60,000 nucleotides of DNA from positions 37,290,427-37,350,426 of the forward strand of contig OX442315.1 in NCBI GenBank assembly GCA_949358305.1, in the 5' to 3' direction. Positions within the stretch are counted from its first letter, which is position 1, and each line of letters starts with the position of its first letter. Shown here in pieces: positions 21,517-35,000 of this stretch. This DNA comes from Strigamia acuminata (Eukaryota; Arthropoda; Chilopoda; Geophilomorpha; Linotaeniidae). The notes under the pieces were generated by a model. The model was given only the letters and a program-made list of their open reading frames with translations, did no database searches and was not told where the DNA came from. Made by a program: the position numbers and the translations under genes.

Positions 21517-24500
21517 CTAAAGTTCTTCGTGAGCAAATGAATCTTGTTGTTTGCTTGGTTGAAAACACGCGGCCGGGGTTGTTGCTTCCATAAGATACTT
21601 GCATTTCTCTGGTTCACTCACTTTAATCAGTTGGTTTGTTGCTCCGCAGAAAAGCCGAACCTAAAAAATTAAAAATTAATTCATGAGTTAATCCCATTTT
21701 CAATTATTATGTGCATTTGCATACCTCGGTTGATCTAGAAGGTCCATTCCAACAACCTAATCCGTTGTCATACTTCATTTTGGAGTATTTATTCTCGTCA
21801 TTACCATCCCATGTGCCCCATGATCTGAAAGGAAAACAATTTTTTTTTATCAAATTAAACTCATGAAATTACATTCACGTACCCTAAATTGATTCCAGAT
21901 CCATCTTTGGGTTTTTGTGTCGCTCTATCAAACAGGCATAACGTGTACGTATACTCGTGGTCATTGTAATCCAAACATTCTTCGTGTAAGGAGCCGAATT
22001 CTTCGTTCGGTCCAAAATCGATGCCTAAAAGCTTTTTGGATTTCCTTCATCAAGTAATAATAACAATTGTTAATTTATTAAATAGCTATTAGAATGTTTA
22101 ATTTAATTTACTCAAGTTCGTTTTCAGCATCCTTAGCTTTGCGTTCTGCTTCCCGGAACTCAGTTCGAGCGTTTTCTGCATCTAGTTAATACCATCACAA
22201 AAATTAAAATACAATTTGGATTATAAATCTAAAAATAGCCAACGTTAGCAAATGTTTTAAGAATTTTTATGCTACTGGAAATAGTTAGAATTCTTTTTCA
22301 AATGCTAAAAAGCAAAAATTAGCAAAAACTACTACCGTTTATAGCAAATATAAGCAAATTATAGCAAAATTTGCTTAAAAGCAGTAAAAATCAACAAATT
22401 ATCGAAGGATTTACCCAAGTCTAGCACAAATTAGTGGAAAAAAAATAAAAAAGCACAAAACAATGCAAAATAAAAATGATAATGGCCAAATTAGCATACA
22501 TAAGACAAAAATTTGCACAAATTATAAAGTTTAGCTCAATATATGTTAAAACTTAGCAAAAGTTACACCAAAACAGCTTTAAAAGACCACGATTGAGTGA
22601 AGAATAAGAAAATTGATATTTAACTTTAGCAAAATCCGGTGAAGCCAGCACTGAAAAAGAAAAATTAAATTACCATCAATAAGTGCTTGCGTATCCTCGT
22701 CGTAAACTGGTTTTTCCGGTTCCGGCGCAGAAGTAGTTGCTGGTTCAGGATCCGTCCCAAGATTTTTCATCAATTCTCGATATTTTGCATTCTCTTGTTG
22801 TTTCTTTTCGTCCTCTTCTTCGTCCTCCTCCTCCTCTTCCTCCTCCTCTTCATCTTCGGTCTCTGAACTTTTCACTTGTTCTCTATAAATTTCTTCATCT
22901 ACCACTGGATCCGGATGAATTTCGGCAGCCTTTTCCTGCTGTTGACTCTCACCAGGCGGTGTAAACTAGACAAAATCAAACCGCGACGTAAAAATCAAAA
23001 TAAATTTCAGAAGTGTTTGCGCGTACGAACCATTTGCGAAAGCGAATATTGAGATTTCATCAAAGGCCAACTTTCTGTTTTGAATTCTTCCAACTCCACC
23101 TCTTCCTTATTCACCAAATAATACTAAAGAAAAAACAAAATAAGAAGTTAAATTTCTTTAAGCTGATTCCGAACGAGATTTGTCATGTCACGAGATGTCA
23201 CGAAAAGCACTGCCGTCTATGTGGAAACTGGCACTAAACATGGTCATGTCGCCGAAACATTTTCAACGTGTTCATTCTTTTTTGTGACAAATCTCGTTTT
23301 ATACCTCGTGTGACATCTCATTCGTAATAAAATCAAAAATAGAATGATTTTGGCCAAAAATAAAATGATTTTGGTCTCAGAATGAATTTTTTTGGTTCTA
23401 AATTTGAATTTTTGGTTGAAAAAATTAAATTTTTGGTTGAAAAAATTAAATTTTTGGCTGAAAAAATTAAATTTTTGGTTGAAAAAATTAATTTTTTGGT
23501 CACCCCCTGGATCGGCCAGTGGTTCAGTTGATTTAGTCAAAACATAATCGGATACAAAGCTTAATTGGGTACAAAAATAAATACTAAACATTACAAATTA
23601 CGAAATTTCAATTTCTACCATGTGGTTAAGCAGATATTCTTCATTTTTAAATTTAATTTTTTTTTTAATTTTTTGAAAACAAACCTTCGCTTCTTCTTCC
23701 GTTACAACGCCGTCTTTATCCGTGTCAAAAACCCAACGACCAACAACTTCATCTAATGTTATTCTAAATTTAAAAATAAAATTAAATAATTTAAAAAAAA
23801 TGCAAAATATTAATTTATTCAATTTTCAAAACATACTTTCCATTTTGATCGACGTCTAAATCCATAAAGGCGGCCATTGACAGCCTGTCGTTCTCTTCAG
23901 CGTCTTTCGCTGCTTGTTCCTGCTCTATTAATCGTTTTCTTTCTGTAGCAATAATAAAATAAAATTATTTTTACGTTACAAAAATGTAAAAAATTCAAAT
24001 AAATATTTTCCGAACCTTCGTCCTCCTGGTTAAATTTATCTATGGCTGTTTTTTCGTCGTCTTCTTTGCTTTTTTTGATGCTTTCTTTCTCCTCTTTAAT
24101 CGAATTTAATTCATTTACTTCACTTTCTAATTCATTTAATTTCTTTTGTCTTTCTTCTTTCAGTTTCTTCCCTTCCTTCATCAACTCCTGTTTAAGTTCG
24201 TATCCCTTGGTCATCACTTCCATCTGTGCTTGCGCAGCTTCACGAGCCTGTCTCCCGAGCTCTCTGAAAAATTTACAAAAAAAATAGAAACTTTAATTCA
24301 AAATATTAATTTATTTTAAAAGTTTTCAGCACCAGAACGACATTTTGGCATTTGTTTGCCTAAAAATGACTATTTTGCAGTTTTTGGTATTTATTGGTAA
24401 AATGACTTATTTTTGGCACAACGGTGACTTTTATTTTGTTAGTAATTTTCACTCACTTGCAATAATTAACACAATCTGCAGAACTATTGTATTCATCAGT

Positions 24501-25123
24501 AGCATCGCAACAATCTACACAATAAAAAATGAAAAATAAATTTATAAATTTATTCCTTGCAAAATTAATTTTTTTAAAAAAAGCATAATTATCATACCAC
24601 AAATTCCATCATTAACTCGAGACGATGGCACATTAAGAGGTTTATGCCCTGCATTTGTACAATGAAATATTCCGTTGGGACAAGCTGCCGTTCCTACAAC
24701 AACAAAAGCAATAAAAATACGAAGCGAAAACTAAGAGGAATCAACAAAAGCACATGACACGCGTAATGCATTTCGTACCCGGTTCATCCGTTCCATCATT
24801 GCAATCGCAATAATCATCATTTACATAATTAAAAGGAATTGTAAGAGATCCATCTAGACACGTAAAATCCCTTCCTGGGTCGTAAAGTACCTTTCCTGTA
24901 AATGACACGAGTGTTAGTCAAAGATGAGTGCGAACAAACGTGAACTATGAATTCAAGTTTTAACTCACAAAAAGTACTTGTACTTACTACTCAATGATAC
25001 TCCCCTTGGTCTGGAAACTTCGACAGCATTCGAAAGGGATGAATAAATTAAACACAACGTCAGTGTGGCATAAATATCTATTAAAATTTCTTTTTTAAGC
25101 AAAACTCTTTGGCCCGTCGCCAT
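21517..25123 (-). CDS. PRKCSH: Glucosidase II beta subunit (PRKCSH / GANAB partner)
   Basis: Thirteen phase-consistent exons: 25123-24988, 24895-24779, 24693-24598, 24514-24457, 24263-24016, 23942-23837, 23763-23685, 23123-23031, 22965-22674, 22181-22112, 22044-21883, 21824-21725, 21660-21517; 566 residues. It is the regulatory subunit that holds glucosidase II in the ER, where the complex trims glucose from N-glycans. Visible in order: signal peptide, [12 protein letters not shown], two cysteine-rich LDL-receptor-like repeats ([25 protein letters not shown]), coiled coil, two EF-hand-like loops ([20 protein letters not shown]), an acidic run, and a lectin-like MRH domain ([14 protein letters not shown]). 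It ends HEEL, an ER-retrieval signal. ATG 25123 has a good context (GCCATGG); an in-frame ATG at 25162 would add 13 residues. Confidence 0.95.
22240..22570. repeat. Degenerate AGCAAA-rich simple repeat in an intron
   Basis: The sequence between exons 9 and 10 of the glucosidase gene repeats words such as TTAGCAAAA, TAGCAAAT and AGCACAAA without a fixed period. Confidence 0.6.
23395..23502. repeat. 21-bp minisatellite in a PRKCSH intron (about 5 copies)
   Basis: Units of 21 bp containing AAATTTTTGGTTGAAAAAAT, nearly identical, between exons 7 and 8 of the glucosidase gene. It shares the 21-bp period with the arrays at 32197 and 35447. Confidence 0.8.
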
Positions 25124-25162
25124 GGCCGTGGAAAAATATGGTTCACCTATGGATTCCTCCAT

Positions 25163-26611
25163 GTCGGCATTTTATGAACCAATCACAGAGGAAAAATACC
25201 GGCGAATCGGCCAATCACCGAGCGATTCGTTGGATTGGATATATAGCGCAACCTGTTGGAGAAGAAGTAAAACTTGTCAAATTGTTTTTACTCATACGGA
25301 GTGGAGTGGAAAATGAAGTTTGCGAGTGAAGTTGTTTCGTCGAGTGAGCGAAATAAACAAATAAATTGAAACGCAAATATACTTATACTTTAAATTCATT
25401 TCATAAAAAAATTAACATACCGAAATAAATTCGAAATTTGAATACAAATAACTCGATGAAGTTCAAATTACAAATAACAGCAACGGCAGAGATGTACAGT
25501 TACATTTTATTACAAATGCTGTTGTCTACTTGGTGTCAAGAAACGTTTCCCAAGTAAATATTGAGTACAAATTACAATAAAAACTCAGTTTTAAAAACAT
25601 CATGACGAAGAATTATAATAAAAATTTAATTACAACTGTCTCAAAAAATTGTCCTTAGGGGGAGCCCAGTTTTAAAGATTCAGTAGTGTGTTGATTTGAA
25701 AACCGATTTGTTTGCATAATCAGTCCTTATGTGTAAAAAAAAAAACGATAAAAAAATCGAACACCGCTGTTCGATCGGTTAATCGACGCTCTACTGTCCA
25801 TCAGACAACGGGGCAGAAAACGGAGTCCGATGAATTTTTTTCGGGCCCCTTAGCACCGATTTAAAAGATCTTGTCTACTTGTTTGGACCACAGAGAACTG
25901 CATATACGTATATAAACATATTTGTTTTAATGTAAAATATTTTTTCTGTGTGGTCCACTACGGGACATGCAACATACTAGAAAATTAAATGCATTTCCCA
26001 ATTCAGTTTTCGATGATTTATACCGTGTATACGTACAGATACAGTATAAGTACTTGAATGTATACATCTCGAATCAAACAAGAGCTGGAGTAAATGGATC
26101 CTAATCATTAATAAGACTAAAAACTTGGATATTTTTGGCACTGGAATAATTTTTACTTAAAAAAAACTGGAAAGGATAAACAATTTTCAATCTGGTAAAG
26201 TTTGCCAACTAACTCCGCACGACAAGTAATTACACTACTCTCGTACTTGTAGAATAAATAATTGTCGACTTTTGTCTTTTCTTTTCCCTGTGCAAAACAA
26301 ATGGAGCTTGTGGCTTGAATTTGGCATCGAGCAAGACAACGGGCAAGTCTGTAGTGTAGTGTGTAGTTGCTTTTCCATCCTTCGTTTGCACAAAGAGCAG
26401 CCAATCTGCTCAGCTCAGCTCGTGACTTTTCTTGTACCTGACTCGGAAAAATTGTCTAATTACGGAAAAACTTAAAGGGCCAACACAGAGATTTGGAATG
26501 AATAAATCACCAAGCTTAATCATAAGATTTAAGTTGTCCATAAATGTTTCCATGAGCAAATAAATAGATTGCCGATCGACTATAAGAGTTAAGTAAACAA
26601 ATATTGTAAGA
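25163..26611. other. Intergenic region between PRKCSH promoter side and ZIP 3' end
   Basis: No gene is supported. The part next to 25123 should hold the PRKCSH promoter, and the part before 26612 the 3' UTR of the ZIP gene. The small frames here lack homology. Confidence 0.4.
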
Positions 26612-27634
26612 TCACAAATGAATAGACTCGTATTTCAATTTGAGCAACGAGTGAAAATCTTGTTGGATTCGTTCTTTGCTGTAATCATACGCATCGGTTA
26701 GGGCAAGAACGACCGCTATCACACCAAATCCGACAGCGAAACACAACAATTTCAAAAACTTATGCGAATCGCCGAGCAAACCCTCCGGTATAATTTCCAT
26801 AAACGTAACTTGAATAAATGTTCCAGCAGCTATGGCTTGAAGAAACACACTCACGGCCCCATTGTCAACGGACTGGTTACTCCCGATCACGAGACCTATG
26901 ATTTGTCCCACGGGAATAGTTGAGGAAATCACCGCAGCGAGTTTGATGGCAGTCAGCAATTTCAAGCGGGCGCTCGCGATGTTAACGCCGATCGCGAACG
27001 CGATTAAACATTCGTGTATCAAAACACCTATAAACAGATTAAAAAGATCACCAATTTGGGTCTGAAGACCCAAAGTCATGCCTTCGAAGATTGAATGAAC
27101 CCCGAGAGAGGATAAAAGCAGCCCGAATCGAATCCCGCTTTCCGTTATCGCCTCGGACACGTCGTGGGAGTGATGATGGCCGCCGTCGTTGTCATGGTTA
27201 TGCCGGGTAGAACTATAACGTGGAATTGGTTGTTCGATGTTTGTATTTGGCTCGTTTTCTCCTATCGGTAGTTTCGGAAGGTTAAAGCCGTTCTCCGAGT
27301 GAGTTTTTCGTTTGTAATGACTTTTTAAGGTCATTATCGCTTGCTCGGCGAATAAGGCGAGGAAAAAGCCGCAACAAACGAGAAAATCCGTAATCGGAAA
27401 CCGGGTTATGATTTGGGAGTGGTGCATGAGCAACTCGAATTGTTGTCGCACTTCTGGTAACAATGCGACGAAGAATGTGGCCAGGAAAACTCCAGCGCTC
27501 AGGCAATTGGCTAAGGTGATGCCCAGTTCGTAATGGGGTCCTTCTGGCACGATTTTCAGAGGTAGTAAACACGAGATGAACATGGATGTGAAAAATATGG
27601 CGATTGTGATGCACTGAGCTGCCAGGATGTCCAT
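26612..27634 (-). CDS. ZIP-family zinc transporter (SLC39A1-3-like)
   Basis: A single-exon 340-residue membrane protein. ZIP proteins bring zinc into the cytoplasm. Eight membrane helices can be placed: three before residue 110 (from ITIAIFFTSMFISCLLPL), then a histidine-rich cytoplasmic loop (RHNHDNDGGHHHSHD, about residues 143-157), then five more. The family signature is present in helix 4 (LGVHSIFEGMTLGLQ, with the H-x-x-x-E zinc site) and helix 5 (LIHECLIAFAIG). Length and loop size fit the ZIPI/ZIPII group. It is divergent from the monoamine oxidase gene, 920 bp away. An intron in the 5' UTR cannot be excluded. Confidence 0.92.
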   Translation of the reverse strand: MDILAAQCITIAIFFTSMFISCLLPLKIVPEGPHYELGITLANCLSAGVFLATFFVALLPEVRQQFELLMHHSQIITRFPITDFLVCCGFFLALFAEQAIMTLKSHYKRKTHSENGFNLPKLPIGENEPNTNIEQPIPRYSSTRHNHDNDGGHHHSHDVSEAITESGIRFGLLLSSLGVHSIFEGMTLGLQTQIGDLFNLFIGVLIHECLIAFAIGVNIASARLKLLTAIKLAAVISSTIPVGQIIGLVIGSNQSVDNGAVSVFLQAIAAGTFIQVTFMEIIPEGLLGDSHKFLKLLCFAVGFGVIAVVLALTDAYDYSKERIQQDFHSLLKLKYESIHL

Positions 27635-28554
27635 GGCTAGTCTTCATTAACCCGTAGTACCTCTTACTTGCAACAGATGTCCATGAATTACGTCATGTCG
27701 CGAATGAATAGTCTTTTCTATACGTGTTGTTGTCCTTGGGAAAAGGAAATTGTGCTGGCAAAACAGCAGTGGCATTGCGTAACTTGTAAATAATCTGAAT
27801 GAATGATGGTGCTCGAAACTGTCAACAGGAAAATAAATATTATGATTGATACACAAACTTGTCATATCTCTGGAGCTCCGTACATACAAATATCTTAATT
27901 TGTTATCTTTCACCAGCACATGCTTGGTTTTGAAACATTAAACGAGGTCGAGTGATCTAGCTGCAGCCCGAAACTCGACGAGTATGTAGTTGTTTTTATT
28001 TTTTTGTGCAGAAATAAATCTACAAACCAATGTTGTTTTTGAATAGAAATGAAAAGTGTTTTAAGCGGTGGTTTGTCTTTTTTAACTTTTCCAGTTCTGT
28101 ATAAAAAAGTGAATTTTTCGACGGATTTTTAGTCTTTTTATAGTTTTTTTAATGCATGCATTTGTCGCTAGATCGCGCGTTGATGTCAATACAAATGGAA
28201 CAGCTGTCGTAAATGGGTCTCTGCCGGTTGAAGTTTTGATTTGAAACTCGACTAAAAAATAATAAAATATATTTTCCCGTCGAATTTATTATGAAAAACT
28301 TGAATTAATATTGATGGTTTGTTACAACAAGACAATGCTCCGTTTCCTTCCCATTCACGTTAGTAAATCCAAGATGGTGACTTGCAGTAAAAAGAAGAGA
28401 TAAGACCGACAGATTAGAACACTTGAATTTTTATTTTGCACGTCCATGATTCCAAATTCTGTTTGGTGATTCCATGTAATACGATTTGCATCGCATTCCA
28501 TAATTATAATTAATAAATTGCAAAAAATATCATTTCTTCCAGATCCCGTGCAAA
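27635..28554. promoter_or_regulatory. Shared upstream region of ZIP (-) and MAO (+)
   Basis: The two genes are head to head with 920 bp between start codons. An acceptor (TTTCTTCCAG, ending 28542) stands just before the MAO ATG, so MAO has an untranslated first exon in this interval. No motif was assigned. Confidence 0.45.
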
Positions 28555-29074
28555 ATGAATCCAGATTTCGATGTGATTATCGTTGGTGCAGGTTTATCCG
28601 GTCTAAGTGCGGCGTATAAACTGAAGAAAGTCGAGAGCAATCTGTCAATAGTTGTATTAGAAGCCAAATGTATTTTTTTTTTAAAAATTCTATAGAAAAT
28701 CGAATTTAAAATGAAGAAATTGTATTTTTTAGTTCGTGTTGGTGGCAGAACTTTAAGTCACAGACTGCGATGTGCAAATCATCGCACGGATGTGTGGGAT
28801 TTAGGCGGCCAATGGGTGTCGAGGTAAAAAATAAAATATTAATAGCTAGTGATTTATAATTGGTTTATTCGTATTTTTATAGCTCGCAACCGCAAATTTT
28901 GTCACTGATGGGTGACCTAGGTATGGAGACTTACCCTCAGTACTTGGAGGGAAAGAAATTACTGCAATTGAATAAAAACCAAATCAGGTCTTACAATTCG
29001 TGGATACCGCAAATATCATTCTGGGCAGCCTTAGAGTTTTTCCGGTTTATTCGAAGAGTTAAATATCAATCAAT

Positions 29075-29118
<44 letters not shown>

Positions 29119-31818
29119 TATATTTATATTGGTATATTTTTTCAATTTTTTATTTTAGTTGGAAGCATTGTCCAAAGAAATCAATGTGAAGAATCCATAT
29201 TTGCACCCGAAAGCTGCAGAATTGGATGGAATGACGTTCGAGTCGTATAAAAACAAATATGTAAAATGTTACGAGTCGCAACAGTTGATCAACATCGCGT
29301 TTCGCGCCACATTCGGTATTTGAATTGAAATTGCGAGCTAATTTTACCGATATTGTGTACGCTAACTGAGCATTATCAATCAGAAAACTAAATATAATGC
29401 AAAAATGTCTAGATAAATGTGTTTTCTGCCGAGTGAGTAGCGAAACTAACTCTAATCTTCGATGTCAGGTTTCGATCCTTGTAACACATCGTGTTTATAC
29501 ACGTTGATGTACTGTAGTGCGGCTGGTGGCGTCCTACGTCTGTTTGAAGGAACAGAAGGAGCTGCTCAGCAATTAAGAGTTAAGGTCAGCATGCTAGATT
29601 TTTAATTTTTAATTTTTATGCCAATGTACTAATTACTTGTGTCGTTGGTTGAATGCTGTACTGCATGAATATGTTTGCTTTGCATGATAATTAGTTAGGT
29701 TTAGCGTAGCTGCAAAATACACAAGAAGAGACTGACTAACTTCCCATCTGTCTTCCCTTCTTCTTCTGTTTAGGTACTGAATGTGCTCGTGTATCAGCCC
29801 TCTTTCCGCTTCTTGTTTGTAACTCATCCGATGATATATGCAGTATGTTTTATCCTATCCTGCATTGTGGACCGAAAGAATTTTGTATCAAGGTTTGCAA
29901 TTGAGGTTTTTTTTGTAAAAAATACACAATTTGCACGAAATATGGATAATTGTCTTTTTAATTATTTGTTTTAAATGTGGCAAATGTAACATTTAATTCA
30001 ATTCAATTAATTAATTTCTTTGTTTGTTTTTTGAATAGGGAGGAACGCAGCAAATATGTTTCAAATTAATGGACAAGCTGGGACCAGAATTAGTGCTTTT
30101 GAATCACCCAGTTTTGGAAATTATTCAAGTAATATTGAAACGGAAATGAGTATCAAGTGCTTGGTTTGTTTTCTTTTGAGGGCTTATCTGGCAACATTTT
30201 ATTGCTTCTTCCGAATCCAGATTTCTTGTTGCAGAAAAGGCACAAAAATTGATATTTTGAATGAAAAATGCAATTTTTAAGATTGAAACATGCATTTTCG
30301 AATGGAAAAAAAGCATTTTGAAGTGACGAACGTGCATTTCTAACATGGATAAATGCATTTTTAACATTAATGATGCAAAAAATGTGCAATAAACATCGGA
30401 AGCGAACTGAAGAGATTTTTTGAGTTTGCTTAAAAATACAATTGAGTTCAGTACACTTTATTTGGCATTGGTTATATTAATATTTAAATGTTTAATACGG
30501 TGTTTAAGTTTGCTTGATTTCAGAGAGAACAATCGAATGTGGTTATGGTGCACACAGCCAACGGCAAATGCTTTTCAGCGACAAAGCTCATCATGGCGAT
30601 TCCTGTACATGAAGCACGTAATTTTAAACGACTCGTGATGGTTTATATTTAAAATAACTAATGCAACCATTACCTAGTGAGAATCACATTTTGTCCACTT
30701 CTGCCCGAGCCAAAACGTATTTTGTTTCAAAACATGCCAATGGGACACCTCACTAAATTTATTTGCACTTATGAAAAGGTAATTTTAATTACTGGATCAA
30801 CGTTTTGATTTGATTTCAATACTTTTCAGACATTTTGGAGAGACAAAAAGTTGTCTGGTGAAATTGTAAGCTATGGCGGTCTGCCAATCGTTGCTGGATG
30901 CGACACGGGTCCATTAGGAATCGTGTACGACGGCACAACTCATAACGGCAATCCAGCATTGGTTGGATTCATTTCTGGCCACACGGGAGTTCAATGGAGT
31001 CTTAAAACTGTAATTAGTACAACTATTTGTCGAGTTAGTGGTGCGATAAGCTCAATTTTGGCCTATACTGTTCAAGTATGGGTCAAATACTCAAATTTAG
31101 GTGTAAACTGTTGAACGTTTGGCCTAGATTTGTACCAAATTTGAAATGTTGGCACCAAATCCGTTTCCTAGTAATTTGTAAAATACGATGTAAACTTTTT
31201 GCTTCACATTAACCGACGGACACATTTAAATTAAATTCACACAGCCAATGGAAAGAAAGGCCGCCGTATTGCAGAGTTTAGAAATATTCTTTGGAAAAGA
31301 AGTTTTGGAACCGATCGATTACGCCGAGAAAGTTTGGTCCGACGAACCATACAACGGTGGCTGTCCCGTCAACGTCATGGCTCCTGGCGTCATGAAATAC
31401 ATGAATAGGAATTTCCGCACGCCTTATGGAAGGTAACTATAATATAATCTCTTGGCAATTATTAATAGGTATACTTAATTTAATTTCAAATTTGAGGGTT
31501 CATTTTGCTGGCACTGAAACTGCGACGTCGTGGTGCGGTTACATGAACGGCGCGGTGCAAGCGGGTTTCAGGGCTGCAAAAGAAGTGTTGCACGATATGG
31601 TTCCAGGAAGTGTGGAGGATAAGGAATTGGCCGATACGGCTTACGCCAAGCCCACATTGGATGACGACGACGACGTTGTGGGTAATACTACTTCCCGTTT
31701 GCTAGCATTCGCACAACTGTTGTTAGGAATCACAATTATCACTTCGGTGGCTGTTACTGCGCATAGGAATGGGTTTCGTCTGAAATGCTTTGACGGGGTG
31801 TTTGGCTACTACTACTAG
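28555..31818 (+). CDS. MAO: Monoamine oxidase (flavin amine oxidase, MAO-A/B type)
   Basis: Eleven exons: 28555-28669, 28733-28823, 28883-29057, 29159-29315, 29469-29584, 30039-30128, 30524-30617, 30678-30778, 30830-31009, 31245-31432, 31497-31818; phases agree and give 542 residues (vertebrate MAO about 520-527). It oxidises biogenic amines at the outer mitochondrial membrane, by family. Seen: N-terminal FAD-binding fold [17 protein letters not shown], the FRVGGRT motif, GGC with C413 at the position of the covalent FAD cysteine of MAO, and [20 protein letters not shown] near the end. A C-terminal hydrophobic helix ([19 protein letters not shown]) followed by basic residues matches the MAO membrane anchor. 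The exon 5-6 intron is repeat-rich. Exon 7's donor (GCAC|GTAATT) is the weakest. Confidence 0.92.
29075..29125. repeat. (TTTA)n microsatellite in a MAO intron
   Basis: TTTA repeated about ten times shortly before exon 4, partly forming its pyrimidine-rich acceptor region. Confidence 0.85.
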
Positions 31819-32033
31819 CTACACACTTGTTTTTATAAAAGTTTTGTATTTCTAAATTTCAATAAAGTTGAGAAAAAATAAATAAATAATTTATTTTGTT
31901 TTTATTTATTAAAGTAACAAAACGTGCGTTACAGTGGAACAAAAATAATAAATAAATATGTATTAGAATTCTAGAGATTGCTAACGTTGTACTCATTAAT
32001 CCAGCACACAAATTAGGAGGAACAAAACTGCTT

Positions 32034-35000
32034 TTAATTCACCTTCCTCTTAGCTTGCCTCTTCGCAACACCACTGAAGTATTTTTGTAAATATCCTCTT
32101 TTTACTAGACCGGGAACCATCATGACGGAGCACACTACAGTTTCGGAAGGAAAAAATAAATAAATAAATATGCCAAGGTTAAAGATTTTTACTGCGATGC
32201 ATTTCTTCCATCTAAAAATGCATTTCTTCCATCTAAAAATGCATTTCTTCCATCTAAAAATGCATTTCTTCCATCTAAAAATGCATTTCTTCCATCTAAA
32301 AATGCATTTCTTCCATCTAAAAATGCATTTCTTCCATCTAAAAATGCATTTCTTCCATCTAAAAATGCATTTCTTCCATCTAAAAATGCATTTCTTCCAT
32401 CTAAAAATGCATTTCTTCCATCTAAAAATGCATTTCTTCCATCTAAAAATGCATTTCTTCCATCTAAAAATGCATTTCTTCCATCTAAAAATGCATTTCT
32501 TCCATCTAAAAATGCATTTCTTCCATCTAAAAATGCATTTCTTCCATCTAAAAATGCATTTCTTCCATCTAAAAATGCATTTCTTCCATCTAAAAATGCA
32601 TTTCTTCCATCTAAAAATGCATTTCTTCCATCTAAAAATGCATTTCTTCCATCTAAAAATGCATTTCTTCCATCTAAAAATGCATTTCTTCCATCTAAAA
32701 ATGCATTTCTTCCATCTAAAAATGCATTTCTTCCATCTAAAAATGCATTTCTTCCATCTAAAAATGCATTTCTTCCATCTAAAAATGCATTTCTTCCATC
32801 TAAAAATGCATTTCTTCCATCTAAAAATGCATTTCTTCCATCTAAAAATGCATTTCTTCCATCTAAAAATGCATTTCTTCCATCTAAAAATGCATTTCTT
32901 CCATCTAAAAATGCATTTCTTCCATCTAAAAATGCATTTCTTCCATCTAAAAATGCATTTCTTCCATCTAAAAATGCATTTCTTCCATCTAAAAATGCAT
33001 TTCTTCCATCTAAAAATGCATTTCTTCCATCTAAAAATGCATTTCTTCCATCTGTCCGAACCAAATTTGCAACTTAAAGATCAATGTGGGCATTTGTCAT
33101 CTGAAGAGTCAATTTTATGTATAATTAATTCGAAAATTCCAATCACTCCAAAACAGTGAACTCCCTCCGAACATATCAACGACCGATAACTCGGAGAACT
33201 CTATCCACACGGGTTCAAAAATATATTGTAATGATTTGCCCAATTAATGCATTCCAAAATGCATTCCAAAATGCATTCCAAAATATATCGCTTTGCATGG
33301 AATTTAAATATATTAACCATGCATTAAATAACTTTGAATTTCACAATGAATTTATTAATTCAATTAAAAATAGATTATATATTTTGGCTATAAATTGCAA
33401 TTCTTTAACAATAGTACAGTGTAAGCTCTGTAGCCCGAACATACCCTGTCCAGACAGGTTTGGAGGTCCTAATTTGGTCCTAGACCTAACCTATACCCAG
33501 CAATACTAAATCCCCTCCTCCCATCCGGACAGCCTCTTAGTCCAGACAACTTTCTGGGACCCATCCTATGAATGGGCTACAGAGCTTAAACTGCACTTTA
33601 AAATATATTTTAAAACACATTACGAAGTATGTATTTTGACAATGCATTTGACAAATAATAATATTGTGGAGTGCATTTCATAATACATTTTCAATCGCAT
33701 TGTCAAACTCACTTGTCAGTGCATTTCACAATACATTACAAGACATTTTTGAACCGTATGGATAAACCAGGCAAAACTCTGGAACCCTTTTAATGGCCGG
33801 TAATACTGAAAAATGCCTCTTGACTGGCCACTTTCTGCTGGCCCTACGTTTGCCCAGTTTCTTGATACTGAATTCTTAATTCTTAATCCTAGTCTGGGCA
33901 GACGATTTCCAAATTCCAGTTGATATTTAGCAGTGTTATTAGCAGTGTTATTAGGTCTAATAATACTTGGTAAAGTCAATAAGCAACAATAAACTCACTA
34001 ATAAAGTAATTTACAGCATGGTGAAACAAGCTTGTTAAATGCAAGCAGAATGTGATGTGCAGTTTGAATTTGGCATCAAGTTTTGAGGCGCGGCTTTGTA
34101 GGATTAACACTGCTAAATGTCAACTGGAATTAGGAAATCACCTGTGCAGAATAGGGTGCATTGTATGAATTTGGTGTCAAGATACTGGGTGCGAACTGTA
34201 GTCACAGCAATTACATAACCACAGAATAGAATCGACACAAACTTCAGATTAAAATAAAATACAATCAAACTTAAATACGCTATCGTATCGGCACGTTCAA
34301 AGTTTCTGTTATTGCCGCTTTTTTACCATTTCTATAGACCGAATGGACATCAAAAACAGCCAAAAACAAAAAACACGCTGGAGTTGTTTTTGAAATGGTT
34401 TCTGCGGTGTTTTGGCTTTTACGACCAATTTCAAAAGTTCACGCAAAGCACCCACATCCAAAAATGTGAGTCAAAACTAAATTGTGTTGAAATAATCACA
34501 ATTCGTCGGTTGAAATAGAAAAAAAAGAAATAAAAGCTTACGCACGTTGTACTCGTGCCATCGAGATGCAAAAACGAGACAACAAACGGGCCTAAAAACG
34601 AGCACTTTCACGGTTAGGCGAGTGTTTGCGTATTATTTTAGCCGTTTATACAGTACAAACTGCAGAAACGGCATAAACAAAACCTTCGAAGGTACCTCAT
34701 GTATTTCTGTAGTCAAATGAAATTGAAATTCCAGTCACTTACCTATAACATAAGTTAAAAACAAATTATCCATCAGACTACCAACCCATGCCAAAGCAAG
34801 CAAGCCCAACAAAACGGTGAAAAAATACTAAAATGAAAGAGATTATAATGAAAATAAAAACAAAATTAATTGTGTAATATTTCTACAAACTACTCACTAC
34901 TGATGGTCTGGAGACTTTGAGATCATTCATATAATAGCCGGCCGCAGAGAACGTTTCCTGAGTATACACTATGCTGGTACAAACTTCTTCGTAGTTCTTT

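Noticed and set aside
29783-29974. Hydrophobic plus-strand frame within MAO as an extra exon
   Set aside because: It lies in the intron between exons 5 and 6, whose phases already join correctly, and does not match MAO.
32170-33159. 329- and 291-residue reading frames on opposite strands made of 7-residue repeats
   Set aside because: They are simply the 21-bp minisatellite read in open frames; the array lies inside an intron of the ARL6IP1-like gene.
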